A stretch of DNA of 64,000 bases from assembly GCF_004331685.1 (NCBI RefSeq), contig NZ_SJSM01000027.1:1-64000 (forward strand), read 5' to 3'. The notes under the pieces were generated by a model. That model was not told the DNA's origin, did not search any database, and saw only the letters and a program-made list of their open reading frames with translations. The translations under genes were made by a program, and so were the position numbers. The DNA comes from Pedobacter hiemivivus (GTDB lineage Bacteria > Bacteroidota > Bacteroidia > Sphingobacteriales > Sphingobacteriaceae). Shown here one piece after another: positions 43,650-51,560 of this stretch; position 1 is the first letter of the stretch; each line of letters begins with the position of its first letter.

Positions 43650-45047
43650 TTACAACTCAAACTCCTGATGATATTCTGGAATAGCAACATTTTGAAAACC
43701 GGCATTATGTACCCTTTCAGCAAATTTTAACTGCACATCATACTCGCCATGAACCAGAAATATCTGCCTAACCTTTGTAGGGTCTTGTCCAGTAAGGAAT
43801 TGTAGTAAGTCTTCATAATCGCCATGTGCACTCATGGATTTAATAGATCTGACTTCAGCAATTACATCGTAATCCTGTCCAAAAAGCCAAACTCTTTTTT
43901 GGCCGCTAACTAAGCGCCCTGCAAGTGAGCCTGGACTGGCATATCCCACCATTAAAATGGTGTTTTTGCGATCGCTGATGTTATTTTTGATGTGATGTCT
44001 TACGCGACCACCCTCGGCCATGCCCGATGAGGATATGATAACGCAAGGCTGCGGATCGTTGTTTAGCGCTTTGGATTCTTCTACGCTTTCAATAAATCTT
44101 AAGCCTTTGAAATCAAAAATATCGCGGTCTACCTTCATGATTTCCTTTACGCCATTGTTATATACGTCCGGGTGATCTTTTAGTACTTGAGTTGCCTCCA
44201 TAGAAAGCGGGCTGTCTACGTAGTAAGGAATATCGGGTAATCGACCTTTTAACTCGAGGGAGTTTAAGGCGTATAATAATTCCTGCGTACGGCCAACACT
44301 AAATGCAGGGATGATAATTTTGCCTTGTTTTTCTATACAAGTCTGTGTAATTATCTGCAGTAACAAATTTTCGATAGCCTCTACATCGACATGTAAAGAA
44401 TCTCCATAAGTAGATTCCAGGATGATATAGTCTGCCTGCGGGAAGGTTTGGGGGCTTTTTAACAGTAAATCGCCATATCGGCCTACATCCCCACTAAAGG
44501 TAACATGGGTTTCTTTGCCATCTTCATTGATCTGTAGATGCACCGCTGCGCTACCTACAATATGGCCTGCATCGGTAAACCTAACCGTAATGTGATCGTC
44601 TATTTTAAAATCCTGCTCGTAAGGAACAGTTTTGAACTGGCTAATGGTTTGTTGTACATCAATATCGGTGTACAAAGGGATCGCATGGAAACCTGGCTGT
44701 TTGTTTTTTTTGTTCTGGTATTCTGCGTCCTGCATCTGGATTTTTGCCGAATCGAGCATTAGGATTTCGGCAAGATCTTTTGTCGCGGGCGTGCAGTAAA
44801 TGGTCCCGCTAAAACCTTCGGCCACTAAACGAGGCAGCAATCCGCAGTGATCTATATGGGCATGGGACAAAATGAGGTAAGTGACCTTAGCCGGATTAAA
44901 TCCGAAAGATTCATTCAGCTGGTCTGTAATATCGCCCATGCCCTGAAAAAGGCCGCAGTCCAATAATATTTTAGTCCCGTTATTTAAAGTGATTAGGTGT
45001 TTACTACCCGTTACAGCACGCGCTGCACCATGAAAAGCGATCTTCAT
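43650..45047 (-). CDS. MBL-fold beta-CASP hydrolase (RNA-specificity domain type)
   Basis: A 465-residue enzyme with a metallo-beta-lactamase fold: SHAHIDHCGLLP (HxHxDH), SGDVGRYGD, and later beta-CASP motifs AFSVGRTQELL, SSSGMAEGGR and the C-terminal SAHGDYEDLLQF and LVHGE. These are typical of CPSF73/YSH1-like bacterial enzymes with an RMMBL domain, predicted RNA endo- or exonucleases. Whether it acts on the Y RNAs or other RNAs of this cell is unknown. It is followed downstream by the methyltransferase gene. Confidence 0.9.
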   Translation of the reverse strand: MKIAFHGAARAVTGSKHLITLNNGTKILLDCGLFQGMGDITDQLNESFGFNPAKVTYLILSHAHIDHCGLLPRLVAEGFSGTIYCTPATKDLAEILMLDSAKIQMQDAEYQNKKNKQPGFHAIPLYTDIDVQQTISQFKTVPYEQDFKIDDHITVRFTDAGHIVGSAAVHLQINEDGKETHVTFSGDVGRYGDLLLKSPQTFPQADYIILESTYGDSLHVDVEAIENLLLQIITQTCIEKQGKIIIPAFSVGRTQELLYALNSLELKGRLPDIPYYVDSPLSMEATQVLKDHPDVYNNGVKEIMKVDRDIFDFKGLRFIESVEESKALNNDPQPCVIISSSGMAEGGRVRHHIKNNISDRKNTILMVGYASPGSLAGRLVSGQKRVWLFGQDYDVIAEVRSIKSMSAHGDYEDLLQFLTGQDPTKVRQIFLVHGEYDVQLKFAERVHNAGFQNVAIPEYHQEFEL

Positions 45048-45055
45048 TCAGTTAA

Positions 45056-45262
45056 TTAGGCTCTTACTTTTGAAATTGTGTCTTTTACATGATCGGTTAC
45101 ATCGGCTAGCTTGTCTTTAGAAGCATCTAAAAGGTCACAAAACCAGTCCGACATTTTATCTTTTACGTCACCGCCTTTTTCTGTTGATAAGATTAAAATT
45201 ATTGCAGCGCCTAAAGCAGCTCCGGCTAATACTCCTGCTATTATTTTCGTTTCTTTTGTCAT
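45056..45262 (-). CDS. YtxH-domain small membrane protein
   Basis: A 68-residue protein: one Ala/Gly-rich hydrophobic segment (IIAGVLAGAALGAAIILIL, residues 7-25) followed by a charged amphipathic helix (DKMSDWFCDLLDASKDKLADV). This is the YtxH/gas-vesicle-like arrangement. Such small proteins are often envelope-stress related. It lies 8 nt before the beta-CASP gene on the same strand, suggesting co-transcription. Confidence 0.8.
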   Translation of the reverse strand: MTKETKIIAGVLAGAALGAAIILILSTEKGGDVKDKMSDWFCDLLDASKDKLADVTDHVKDTISKVRA

Positions 45263-45866
45263 GATAATTTCTCCTTTTTTAATTACTGATCAGTTACGGC
45301 TCTTTAGTCTTGCCCGCATATCTGTGTAATATAAACAAAAATGAAGCCGAATAGTTCTTGATCAAATGGATTTTTTGAGGGCGTGTGGATGGTTGAATAA
45401 AAATGTTAAATTAATTTTCATATAAATGTGTGGGTGGTTTAGGGGCTTTTAATTAACTTATGGAATAAATCAGCGGTAGCTAAAAATCGTCCTTTATGGG
45501 GACTATATACCAAAAACTGATTAAGGCCGGCCAATGAAATAAAGAAATATAACAACATATCATTACTTCTTAAATGAGGTATTAATTTAAAGAGTCTCTA
45601 GCGTGAAATTTCTGACAAATGCTAGGAAGAGACAATAGATTAATGCCCATGATAATATTTGTTGTACTTTTGAAGGTGCACTATAGCGTCATGGGTTCTA
45701 TTGTAAACCCGTTTCCTAGGCCGTCAGAAAGCCCCACGCTCCGGTATTTAGAACTTGCTGTAGTTGCACCTTCGTTTTATTTTACAAATAGACGAACAGC
45801 CGTAATGGCTTCCCCTAAATTTCGATTGAGACTCATTTTTAAGATTTTAAACTAAAAAATGAGCAT
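45263..45866. other. Long intergenic region with one promoter-like site and a doubtful 54-codon frame
   Basis: About 600 nt without a secure gene. TACTTTTG at 45667-45674 matches the -7 consensus, followed by a possible frame from ATG 45691 to 45855 (54 codons, MGSIVNPFPRPSESPTL) with no recognised domain. On the other strand a 19-codon frame reads MSLNRNLGEAITAV. Neither is convincing; it may be decayed coding sequence or a leader for the gene at 45867. Confidence 0.35.
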
Positions 45867-46154
45867 ATGAGTAACCACGCAGAGTATTTCCAGAGTTGGC
45901 CAAAAGGCACCGAAGCTGAATTAAAAGCATCAGCTTTGAGTTCAATTCAACTTTTTTTCGAAGAATATAATCTTGACGAAAGCCAAGACTTGTTATGGCA
46001 AATTATGAAACATTGTTTCTTCAATCCCTCTACAGCATTAAAAATTCCGGAGCGAGAAAATTTGGTGAGTTTCTATGAGAATCTTCATCAAATGATTTTG
46101 GCTGCTAGCATTTTGCATAATACTAGGATCAGTCAGCAGGTTTGGACTACGTAG
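45867..46154 (+). CDS. Small hypothetical protein
   Basis: A 95-residue soluble, helical-looking protein (MSNHAEYFQSWPKGTEAELK; PERENLVSFYENLHQMIL). It has no signal peptide or TM segment. It follows the promoter-like site by about 190 nt and precedes the Rpn locus. No family recognised; the length and even amino acid use suggest it is real. Confidence 0.6.
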   Translation: MSNHAEYFQSWPKGTEAELKASALSSIQLFFEEYNLDESQDLLWQIMKHCFFNPSTALKIPERENLVSFYENLHQMILAASILHNTRISQQVWTT

Positions 46155-46204
46155 TAACACCTGATGTCATTTATTCACAAAAGCTGGCTTCTTCACGCAT
46201 TGTT

Positions 46205-46259
46205 CACACCTCCTTCACACCAAACCCACAAACAGGTACCTTTTTGTGAAGGAAGTGTG
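46205..46259. repeat. 15-bp inverted repeat upstream of rpn
   Basis: CACACCTCCTTCACA (46205-46219) and TGTGAAGGAAGTGTG (46245-46259) pair at 14 of 15 positions around a 25-nt loop. It lies in the 305-nt gap before rpn. It may be a terminator for the preceding gene or part of a mobile element end; no T-run follows. Confidence 0.5.
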
Positions 46260-46320
46260 TCTAATGTGTGTATGATGTGAGGAGAAGTCTTAAGGAGTAA
46301 CCCTTATGTGGTTTAATTCA

Positions 46321-46383
46321 CCACAGGTCAACCTAAGCCAAACCAACGGCAACTATAGCGGAGAAGGTTGCGGTAATGTTTGT
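46321..46383 (+). repeat. Left copy of a 63-bp direct repeat flanking the rpn locus
   Basis: Matches 47661-47723 at 52 of 63 bases with no gap, same orientation. It contains the shared core TCAACCTAA. The two copies bracket the rpn gene and its duplicated module, 1.34 kb apart. Confidence 0.7.
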
Positions 46384-46459
46384 AAGTGGAAAATAAATTA
46401 ATTTATGAAAAGTGTGTTTTTCTGGTGTAGATATATTAAATTCTTCATGACTAAATTTA

Positions 46460-47332
46460 ATGATTATGAAGGAAAAGATTAACCGATACATTGATCCGCT
46501 AACTGATTTTGGCTTTAAGCATATATTTGGAAGTGAACCTAATAAGGACATTCTTATTGAATTTTTAAATACCCTTTTTCAAGGAGAGAAGCGCATTATC
46601 GATATTAACTACAGCCCTACTGAGCATGGGGGTAGTCGTATTGAAGAGAAAAAGGTGCTTTTCGACTTGACTTGCACCGGACAAGATGGCGAGCAATTTA
46701 TTATTGAAATGCAGAGAACCGGACAAAAATTCTTTGCAGATAGGTGTGTGTTTTACATGTCCAGACTGATTAGTGCACAGCTACCAAGAGGAACACATGA
46801 TTGGAATGTACCATTAAAAGAAGTTTATCTCATTGGTATTATGGAGTTTCAGTTCAATAACATCAATAGTAATTACCTGCATAATATTGCATTAATGAAC
46901 ACTGATACGGGTAAAGTATTTTACAAAGGTATGGGTTTCAAGTTCCTTGAATTGCCTAACTTTGATAAACAGGAGCATGAATTAGAATCTGAGTTGGACA
47001 AATGGTTTTACCTATTGAAGAACTTAAGTCGACTGAATGAGATTCCTCGCTTCCTGGATAAAAGAGTATTTCAAAAGATTTTTAAAATTGCGGAAGTGAG
47101 TAAATTAACCAAAGAACAGCGGGAATTGTATGAATCAGATATAAAAGCTAAATCTGATTGGAAGGGCGGTATGGATTGGGCTAAGGAGCAAGCAGCAGAA
47201 CAAGCGAAAAGAGAAAATACGCTTGAAATAGCATTAAAACTTAAAGCAGTAGGGCGCCCCTCTGATGAAATAGCTAAAGTCACAGGCCTTTCAATTGAGG
47301 AAATTGAAGAATTAAATTGCGGAAGTGAGTAA
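46460..47332 (+). CDS. Rpn-family PD-(D/E)XK nuclease (recombination-promoting nuclease)
   Basis: A 290-residue protein starting MIMKEKINRYIDPLTDFGF, the typical Rpn opening. It contains LFDLTCTGQDGEQFIIEMQ, carrying the D and ExQ parts of the PD-(D/E)XK nuclease site, and a variable C-terminal helix-bundle region (about 210-290). Start could be six nt later (MKEK). Rpn proteins are DNA nucleases implicated in recombination and antiphage toxicity, and in characterised cases a small protein from an internal start neutralises the large one. Here a GTG at 47096 (V213) could be such an internal start. Its end overlaps the duplicated module gene by 8 nt. Confidence 0.88.
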   Translation: MIMKEKINRYIDPLTDFGFKHIFGSEPNKDILIEFLNTLFQGEKRIIDINYSPTEHGGSRIEEKKVLFDLTCTGQDGEQFIIEMQRTGQKFFADRCVFYMSRLISAQLPRGTHDWNVPLKEVYLIGIMEFQFNNINSNYLHNIALMNTDTGKVFYKGMGFKFLELPNFDKQEHELESELDKWFYLLKNLSRLNEIPRFLDKRVFQKIFKIAEVSKLTKEQRELYESDIKAKSDWKGGMDWAKEQAAEQAKRENTLEIALKLKAVGRPSDEIAKVTGLSIEEIEELNCGSE

Positions 47333-47554
47333 ATTAACCAAAGAGCAGCACGAATTATCTGAATCAGATATAAAAGCTAAATCTGATTGGAAGGGTGGTA
47401 TGGATTGGGCTAAGGAACAAGCCGCAGAACAAGCAACAAAAGAAGCTACAAGAAGAACTTTATTTAATGTCGCATCTAAACTTAAAGCAATAGGGTGCCC
47501 CTCTGATGAAATAGCGGAAGTTACCGGCCTTTTAATTGAGGAAATCGAAAAATT
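47085..47554 (+). repeat. Tandem duplication of the rpn 3' end
   Basis: The sequence from about 47085 to 47313 is repeated from 47314 to about 47554, offset by 229 bp at the left boundary. The second copy carries a 12-nt insertion (4 codons) and many silent or replacement changes, so the duplication is not recent. The offset 229 is not divisible by three, so copy 2 is in another frame relative to copy 1. Confidence 0.85.
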
Positions 47555-47567
47555 GCCAAGCATTTGA
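47325..47567 (+). CDS. Stand-alone copy of the Rpn C-terminal module (putative small antitoxin-like protein)
   Basis: An 80-residue protein read from GTG 47325, in the position homologous to V213 of rpn (GTG 47096); both are preceded by GCGGAA. It aligns with the last 78 residues of Rpn: SKLTKEQ, SDIKAKSDWKGGMDWAKEQ and the final EIA-VTGL-IEEIE helix are shared. The rpn stop lies 8 nt inside it, so translation could be coupled. By analogy with intragenic Rpn small proteins it may bind and restrain Rpn. It ends at 47567 with PSI. This is inference. Confidence 0.7.
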   Translation: MSKLTKEQHELSESDIKAKSDWKGGMDWAKEQAAEQATKEATRRTLFNVASKLKAIGCPSDEIAEVTGLLIEEIEKLPSI

Positions 47568-47613
47568 TGAAAGATTGAGAAGAACCCTGATGGTTGTTGG
47601 GTATAAAAAGAAA

Positions 47614-47640
47614 CAGGGACGGTCTTTCGAGACGTCCCTG
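47614..47640 (+). terminator. Hairpin after the rpn module
   Basis: CAGGGAC (47614-47620) and GTCCCTG (47634-47640) plus GTCT/AGAC around a TTCG tetraloop, with one bulged G, make an 11-bp hairpin. No T-run follows, so it is more a 3'-end stabiliser than a classical terminator. Confidence 0.5.
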
Positions 47641-47660
47641 CTATAAAGATGGTTGATCCA

Positions 47661-47723
47661 CCACAGATCAACCTAAACCAAACAAACTGCAACTATAACG
47701 AGGAATGTTGCAGAAAAGTTTGT
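47661..47723 (+). repeat. Right copy of the 63-bp direct repeat flanking the rpn locus
   Basis: Matches 46321-46383 at 52 of 63 bases. The segment between the two copies holds rpn and its duplicated module, so the unit looks like a cassette or the product of recombination between repeats. Confidence 0.7.
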
Positions 47724-47865
47724 GCCTAAAAAAATAAAAACATTTCGATGACAAAAGGGAATCTTCTTGATTGTAAAGTATTGATATTATTTAGAAGGGG
47801 AGTAACCAGAAAATTATATATCTTTAATTCATTCTTTATTTAAATTGATAGCTCGAAAAGAGGAA

Positions 47866-48690
47866 ATGCGAAGTGTTAAGACGGTTACGCTAATTAGAGA
47901 AGTCTCAACAGATGGGCACAGCCCATTACATTTCCTGTGTGATGATATGGAGTCCTATTATTGCAAATTCCGCTCGGGAGTGAGCTTAAAGACTGAGGAA
48001 ATTGATTGTTTGTTTTACGAGATAGTAAGTAAGCGATTCTTAGATAGGTTAGATGTGCCAAGCCCTGAGCTTGCTCTGGTGTTAATATCAGCTAATTCGT
48101 ACGCTGAAGAGACTCTTAATAGACACAAAAGGTTTTGCAAGCCGAGCCAAATCTATTTGGGGTCTAAAGAAATAAAGGGAGCTGAAGATTTACATGGGAT
48201 TTCCAGTGTGGTCAAGAAAGGGGCTTTTAATCAAATACTTAATCCGTATGATTTAGTGAGAATTGCGCTATTCGATTTATGGATTGACAATTGCGACAGG
48301 GGTAAAAATGAGAATTATAACCTATTGATTGCTCAGCAGGATTTAGGGAGAAAGTTTTATGCATTTGATCATGCATTTTGTTTTGGCGGGTTAGAAAGGT
48401 TAAGGATGTTTAATGAATTGCATCCAGTATCATCTAATAATAAGTTGATCGCTAGTACTTATTTTAAGAAAATATTACCGTATTTAAATAAAAGGACATC
48501 TAAGGAAATTGTCGATAACTTCTTATCTTTGCAAGCTCATGAAATTGAACAAATTATATCTGAATCCTATGATGATTGTCCTAAGGCTTGGGCGATCCCT
48601 GCGCAGTTAAAAGAACGTATGATTCTCTTTTTGACTAATGCGAACAGAATCGGTATAATAAAAAATCTTATGTGGTCACTTTTTAAGTAA
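47866..48690 (+). CDS. HipA-like kinase domain protein
   Basis: Start chosen at ATG 47866 (MRSVKTVTLIREVS), 274 residues, with AGAGGAA just before it. The kinase landmarks are LWIDNCDRGKNENYNLLI (catalytic Asp/Asn region, D-N-x-D-R type) and FYAFDHAFCFGG (DFG-like metal site); an early KFRSGVSLKTEE could hold the nucleotide loop Lys. This is the short HipA-like kinase form, without a fused antitoxin. Neighbouring gene 48702 starts 11 nt later and is a likely partner. HipA-type kinases phosphorylate tRNA synthetases or other targets; the target here is unknown. Confidence 0.8.
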   Translation: MRSVKTVTLIREVSTDGHSPLHFLCDDMESYYCKFRSGVSLKTEEIDCLFYEIVSKRFLDRLDVPSPELALVLISANSYAEETLNRHKRFCKPSQIYLGSKEIKGAEDLHGISSVVKKGAFNQILNPYDLVRIALFDLWIDNCDRGKNENYNLLIAQQDLGRKFYAFDHAFCFGGLERLRMFNELHPVSSNNKLIASTYFKKILPYLNKRTSKEIVDNFLSLQAHEIEQIISESYDDCPKAWAIPAQLKERMILFLTNANRIGIIKNLMWSLFK

Positions 48691-48701
48691 CAACTTCAAT
48701 C

Positions 48702-49562
48702 ATGAAAACTCTATATTCAATTATCTATGTACAACCTAATTCACTTACTGCAGAGAAAGTGGCTGTGGGATTAATGGTTTTTGCTAAGGATAAATTATGG
48801 TTTGATTATGAGCCGTCCAAGATTGATCTCGTAGAGAAGTTACAGGCTTCTTTGAATTTAAAGGCTCATTTGTATCAATCTTTTAAGGGGATGAAGGCTT
48901 TTATTCAGGAATTGAATAATAATAAAGGTGTTAATTCTGGGATGTTTTCGGAGATAAATGTTTTTTCTTCGGATGCTTATGCGGAGTATTTAAGTAAGTA
49001 TAGCACAGGTGTCATTCATTTTAGTGGGCCTTTGCCTATTGCGGGTTTAATGGATATTAAGCTCTTTAATAATTTGCTGGAAAAATTCATTGGATCTAAA
49101 CCGATAAAAATGGGATTTAAAAATACTTTTCATAATGACTTTAAAAAGAAAATCAATACTGTAAATTTAAAAGATAAAGTTGATATTGATTTTAAGATTA
49201 CGCCTAATAAAATTGATGGTATTTATTCTGAAACGCAGGTTAGGCTTATCGGGAAAAACGGATTGATAACCGCTGTACAGGATATTGATTTTACAATAAA
49301 TCCGGAAACGCTGGGACAGCAATTAAATCAGTGGGATGTGTTAATTAATGCTTTAAATAATTTTAGTTCGGAAAAAAAATGGCCACTTGGAGATTTTAAT
49401 GTTGTGTTTAATAAACCTGAGGCGAAATCTTTTCAGGAAAAGTTATTAAATAAAATTCACGGGCAAAAAAAAGGCTTCAATTTGATTGAGATAAATGAGG
49501 TTGATAAGATTCTCAAAAAAATAGAGGAGAATGATTATAAGCCATTATCAACTTTGATATAA
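48702..49562 (+). CDS. Unknown partner protein of the HipA-like kinase
   Basis: A 286-residue protein beginning MKTLYSIIYVQPNSLTAEKV, with a beta-rich N-terminal part (VGLMVFAKDKLWFDYEP) that resembles the layout of DUF3037 proteins often found beside HipA-like kinases, then a longer helical C-terminal part rich in Lys and Asn. The similarity is at pattern level only. The gene is strikingly A/T-rich compared with the ribosomal genes that follow, suggesting a foreign origin. It is 11 nt from the kinase gene, so the pair is probably one functional unit such as a toxin-antitoxin or defence module. Confidence 0.55.
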   Translation: MKTLYSIIYVQPNSLTAEKVAVGLMVFAKDKLWFDYEPSKIDLVEKLQASLNLKAHLYQSFKGMKAFIQELNNNKGVNSGMFSEINVFSSDAYAEYLSKYSTGVIHFSGPLPIAGLMDIKLFNNLLEKFIGSKPIKMGFKNTFHNDFKKKINTVNLKDKVDIDFKITPNKIDGIYSETQVRLIGKNGLITAVQDIDFTINPETLGQQLNQWDVLINALNNFSSEKKWPLGDFNVVFNKPEAKSFQEKLLNKIHGQKKGFNLIEINEVDKILKKIEENDYKPLSTLI

Positions 49563-49689
49563 TAATTTATAGTTCGTCCAGATCAGTATAAACTTTAGTT
49601 GGTAGGCGCCTGAACTTCAAATATGGGCGGTAATGCTTTTTGAATTTCAAGATGCAAAGAACGTTTTTTTATAAATATCTGTTCAACTA

Positions 49690-49720
49690 TTTGGTAATTA
49701 AATATTTCTATCTATCTTTG
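49690..49720 (+). promoter_or_regulatory. Promoter of the rplM-rpsI-rpsB operon
   Basis: TTTG at 49690-49693 and TATCTTTG at 49713-49720 are separated by 19 nt, a complete match to the Bacteroidota -33/-7 arrangement. The GTG start of rplM follows 57 nt later. Confidence 0.85.
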
Positions 49721-49723
49721 CAG

Positions 49724-49741
49724 TCCCTAAAAAACTAGGGA
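49724..49741 (+). promoter_or_regulatory. Leader hairpin of rplM
   Basis: TCCCTA (49724-49729) and TAGGGA (49736-49741) form a 6-bp stem with an A-rich 6-nt loop right after the predicted transcription start. It may be a ribosomal-protein autoregulatory site (inference). Confidence 0.4.
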
Positions 49742-49777
49742 TAATAAATAATTGTTTAACAAATTAAATACAAGCAA

Positions 49778-50221
49778 GTGAATACGTTAAGTTACAAAAC
49801 TGTCTCTGCCAATGCAAAAACTGTTAACAAACAGTGGGTTGTTGTGGATGCTGAAGGCGAGATTTTGGGGCGCTTGTCATCGAAGATCGCTATGATCATC
49901 CGTGGTAAAAACAAGCCTGAGTACACCCCACACGTAGACTGCGGTGATAACGTTATCGTTATTAATGCAGACAAGATTAAGTTGACCGGAAATAAAATGA
50001 ACGACAAAGTTTATACTTCCTACACTGGTTATCCAGGTGGTCAGCGCTTCATTTCTCCAAAAGAGTTAATGGCGAAACATCCTAAGCGTGTTGTTGAAAA
50101 GGCAGTAAAAGGTATGTTACCTAAAACTAAATTAGGTGCAAAACTTTACACAAATCTTTTTGTTTATGCAGGTGCTGAGCATCCTCATGCAGCGCAATCT
50201 CCAACAACCATTAAACTTTAA
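49778..50221 (+). CDS. rplM: 50S ribosomal protein L13
   Basis: A 147-residue protein with the L13 hallmarks: WVVVDAEGEILGRLSS near the start, RGKNKPEYTPHVDCGD and the typical KMLPKTKLG and VYAGAEHPHAAQ near the end. Starts at GTG 49778; the promoter lies 57 nt upstream. It opens the operon with rpsI, 11 nt apart. L13 is an early-assembling 50S protein. Confidence 0.97.
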   Translation: MNTLSYKTVSANAKTVNKQWVVVDAEGEILGRLSSKIAMIIRGKNKPEYTPHVDCGDNVIVINADKIKLTGNKMNDKVYTSYTGYPGGQRFISPKELMAKHPKRVVEKAVKGMLPKTKLGAKLYTNLFVYAGAEHPHAAQSPTTIKL

Positions 50222-50232
50222 TTAAGGAAGAA

Positions 50233-50619
50233 ATGTCAGTTACTAACACTTCAGGAAGAAGAAAAACTGCAGTTGCTCGTATCTATTTAAAAGAAGGCAA
50301 CGGCACAATTACCGTAAATGGTAAAGATCACAAAGAATATTTCCCAACATTGCCTTTACAATACATCGTTAACCAATCATTCACAGTTTCTGAATTAGTT
50401 GGTCAGTATGATGTAACTGTAAATGTAGCCGGTGGTGGCGTTAAAGGCCAGGCAGAAGCTGTTCGTTTAGCTATTGCTAAAGCTATTGTTGAATTAGATG
50501 CTGAGAAAAAACCAGCATTGCGCGCTAAAGGGTTAATGACCCGTGATATGCGTATGGTTGAGCGTAAGAAACCAGGACGCAAGAAAGCACGTAAGAAATT
50601 CCAATTCAGTAAACGTTAA
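50233..50619 (+). CDS. rpsI: 30S ribosomal protein S9
   Basis: A 128-residue protein with the S9 signatures SGRRKTAVARIYL at the N-terminus and the basic C-terminal tail ending KKARKKFQFSKR, which reaches the ribosomal P site. Family length normal. It follows rplM by 11 nt, the widely conserved L13-S9 pair. Confidence 0.98.
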   Translation: MSVTNTSGRRKTAVARIYLKEGNGTITVNGKDHKEYFPTLPLQYIVNQSFTVSELVGQYDVTVNVAGGGVKGQAEAVRLAIAKAIVELDAEKKPALRAKGLMTRDMRMVERKKPGRKKARKKFQFSKR

Positions 50620-50637
50620 TCTTAAGGAGACAAAACA

Positions 50638-51462
50638 ATGGCAAGAACTACATATCAAGACTTACTGGATGCAGGTGTACACTTTGGTCACCTTACCCGT
50701 AAATGGAACCCAAAAATGGCCCCATACATTTTCATGGAGCGCAACGGTATCCACATTATAGATTTAAATAAAACTTTAACTAAAACTGAAGAAGCTGCTT
50801 CAGCAATCAAACAGATCGTTAAATCTGGTCGTAAGATTCTTTTCGTAGCTACTAAGAAACAAGCTAAAGAAATCGTTGCTGATCAAGCAAAAAAAGTAAA
50901 CATGCCTTACGTAACTGAGCGTTGGTTAGGTGGTATGTTAACTAACTTTGCTACTGTTCGCAAGTCAATCAAAAAGATGGTTACCATCGATAAAATGACT
51001 AAAGACGGTACTTACTCGATCCTTTCTAAGAAAGAGCGTTTAATGATCCAACGTGAGCGTATTAAATTAGAAAGCTTATTAGGTGGTATCGCGGACTTAA
51101 ACCGTTTACCAGCTGCTATCTTCTTAATTGACGTTAAAAAAGAGCACATCGCTGTTAGCGAAGCGTTGAAATTAAACATTCCAACTTTTGCAATGGTTGA
51201 TACTAACTCTGATCCTTCAAACATCGATTTCCCAATTCCTGCGAATGATGATGCTACTAAATCGATCTCTTTAATTACTGATGTAATCATCAAAGCAATT
51301 GAAGAAGGTTTAGATGAGCGTAAACGTGAAAAAGACGAGGAAACTGAGAAAGAAGCTGTAGCTGCTAAAGCTGCTGCTGATGCTCCAGAGGCTGCTGCAC
51401 CAGGTGCTAGAAGAAAAAAAGTTGAAGCTGATACTGAAGAAGGTACAAGCGAAGAAGCTTAA
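50638..51462 (+). CDS. rpsB: 30S ribosomal protein S2
   Basis: A 274-residue protein with the S2 motifs LLDAGVHFGHLTRKWNPKM, RWLGGMLTNFATVRKS and PTFAMVDTNSDPSNIDFPIP. An Ala/Glu/Lys-rich extension from about 235 (EKEAVAAKAAADAPEAAAPG) lengthens it beyond the usual about 240 residues. It is 18 nt after rpsI and shares its operon; AAGGAGA precedes the ATG. Confidence 0.97.
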   Translation: MARTTYQDLLDAGVHFGHLTRKWNPKMAPYIFMERNGIHIIDLNKTLTKTEEAASAIKQIVKSGRKILFVATKKQAKEIVADQAKKVNMPYVTERWLGGMLTNFATVRKSIKKMVTIDKMTKDGTYSILSKKERLMIQRERIKLESLLGGIADLNRLPAAIFLIDVKKEHIAVSEALKLNIPTFAMVDTNSDPSNIDFPIPANDDATKSISLITDVIIKAIEEGLDERKREKDEETEKEAVAAKAAADAPEAAAPGARRKKVEADTEEGTSEEA

Positions 51463-51472
51463 ATAATATAAT

Positions 51473-51534
51473 TGGGTTGTGTATGGTGCGTTGCAGTTTA
51501 TACTACAACAAGTCCTGCACAACCCATAATTTTT
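51473..51534 (+). terminator. Stacked hairpin between rpsB and tsf
   Basis: TGGGTTGTG (51473-51481) pairs with CACAACCCA (51518-51526); inside, GTTGCAGT and ACTACAAC (about 51490-51509) pair with one mismatch, and a T-run follows at 51529-51534. It may be a terminator or attenuator setting the tsf level relative to rpsB. Confidence 0.55.
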
Positions 51535-51560
51535 TGATAAAAACTTAAAAAGGAAATAAA

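Noticed and set aside
51473..51534. Riboswitch between rpsB and tsf.
   Set aside because: Only two simple stacked stems and a T-run are visible; a terminator or attenuator is the simpler reading.
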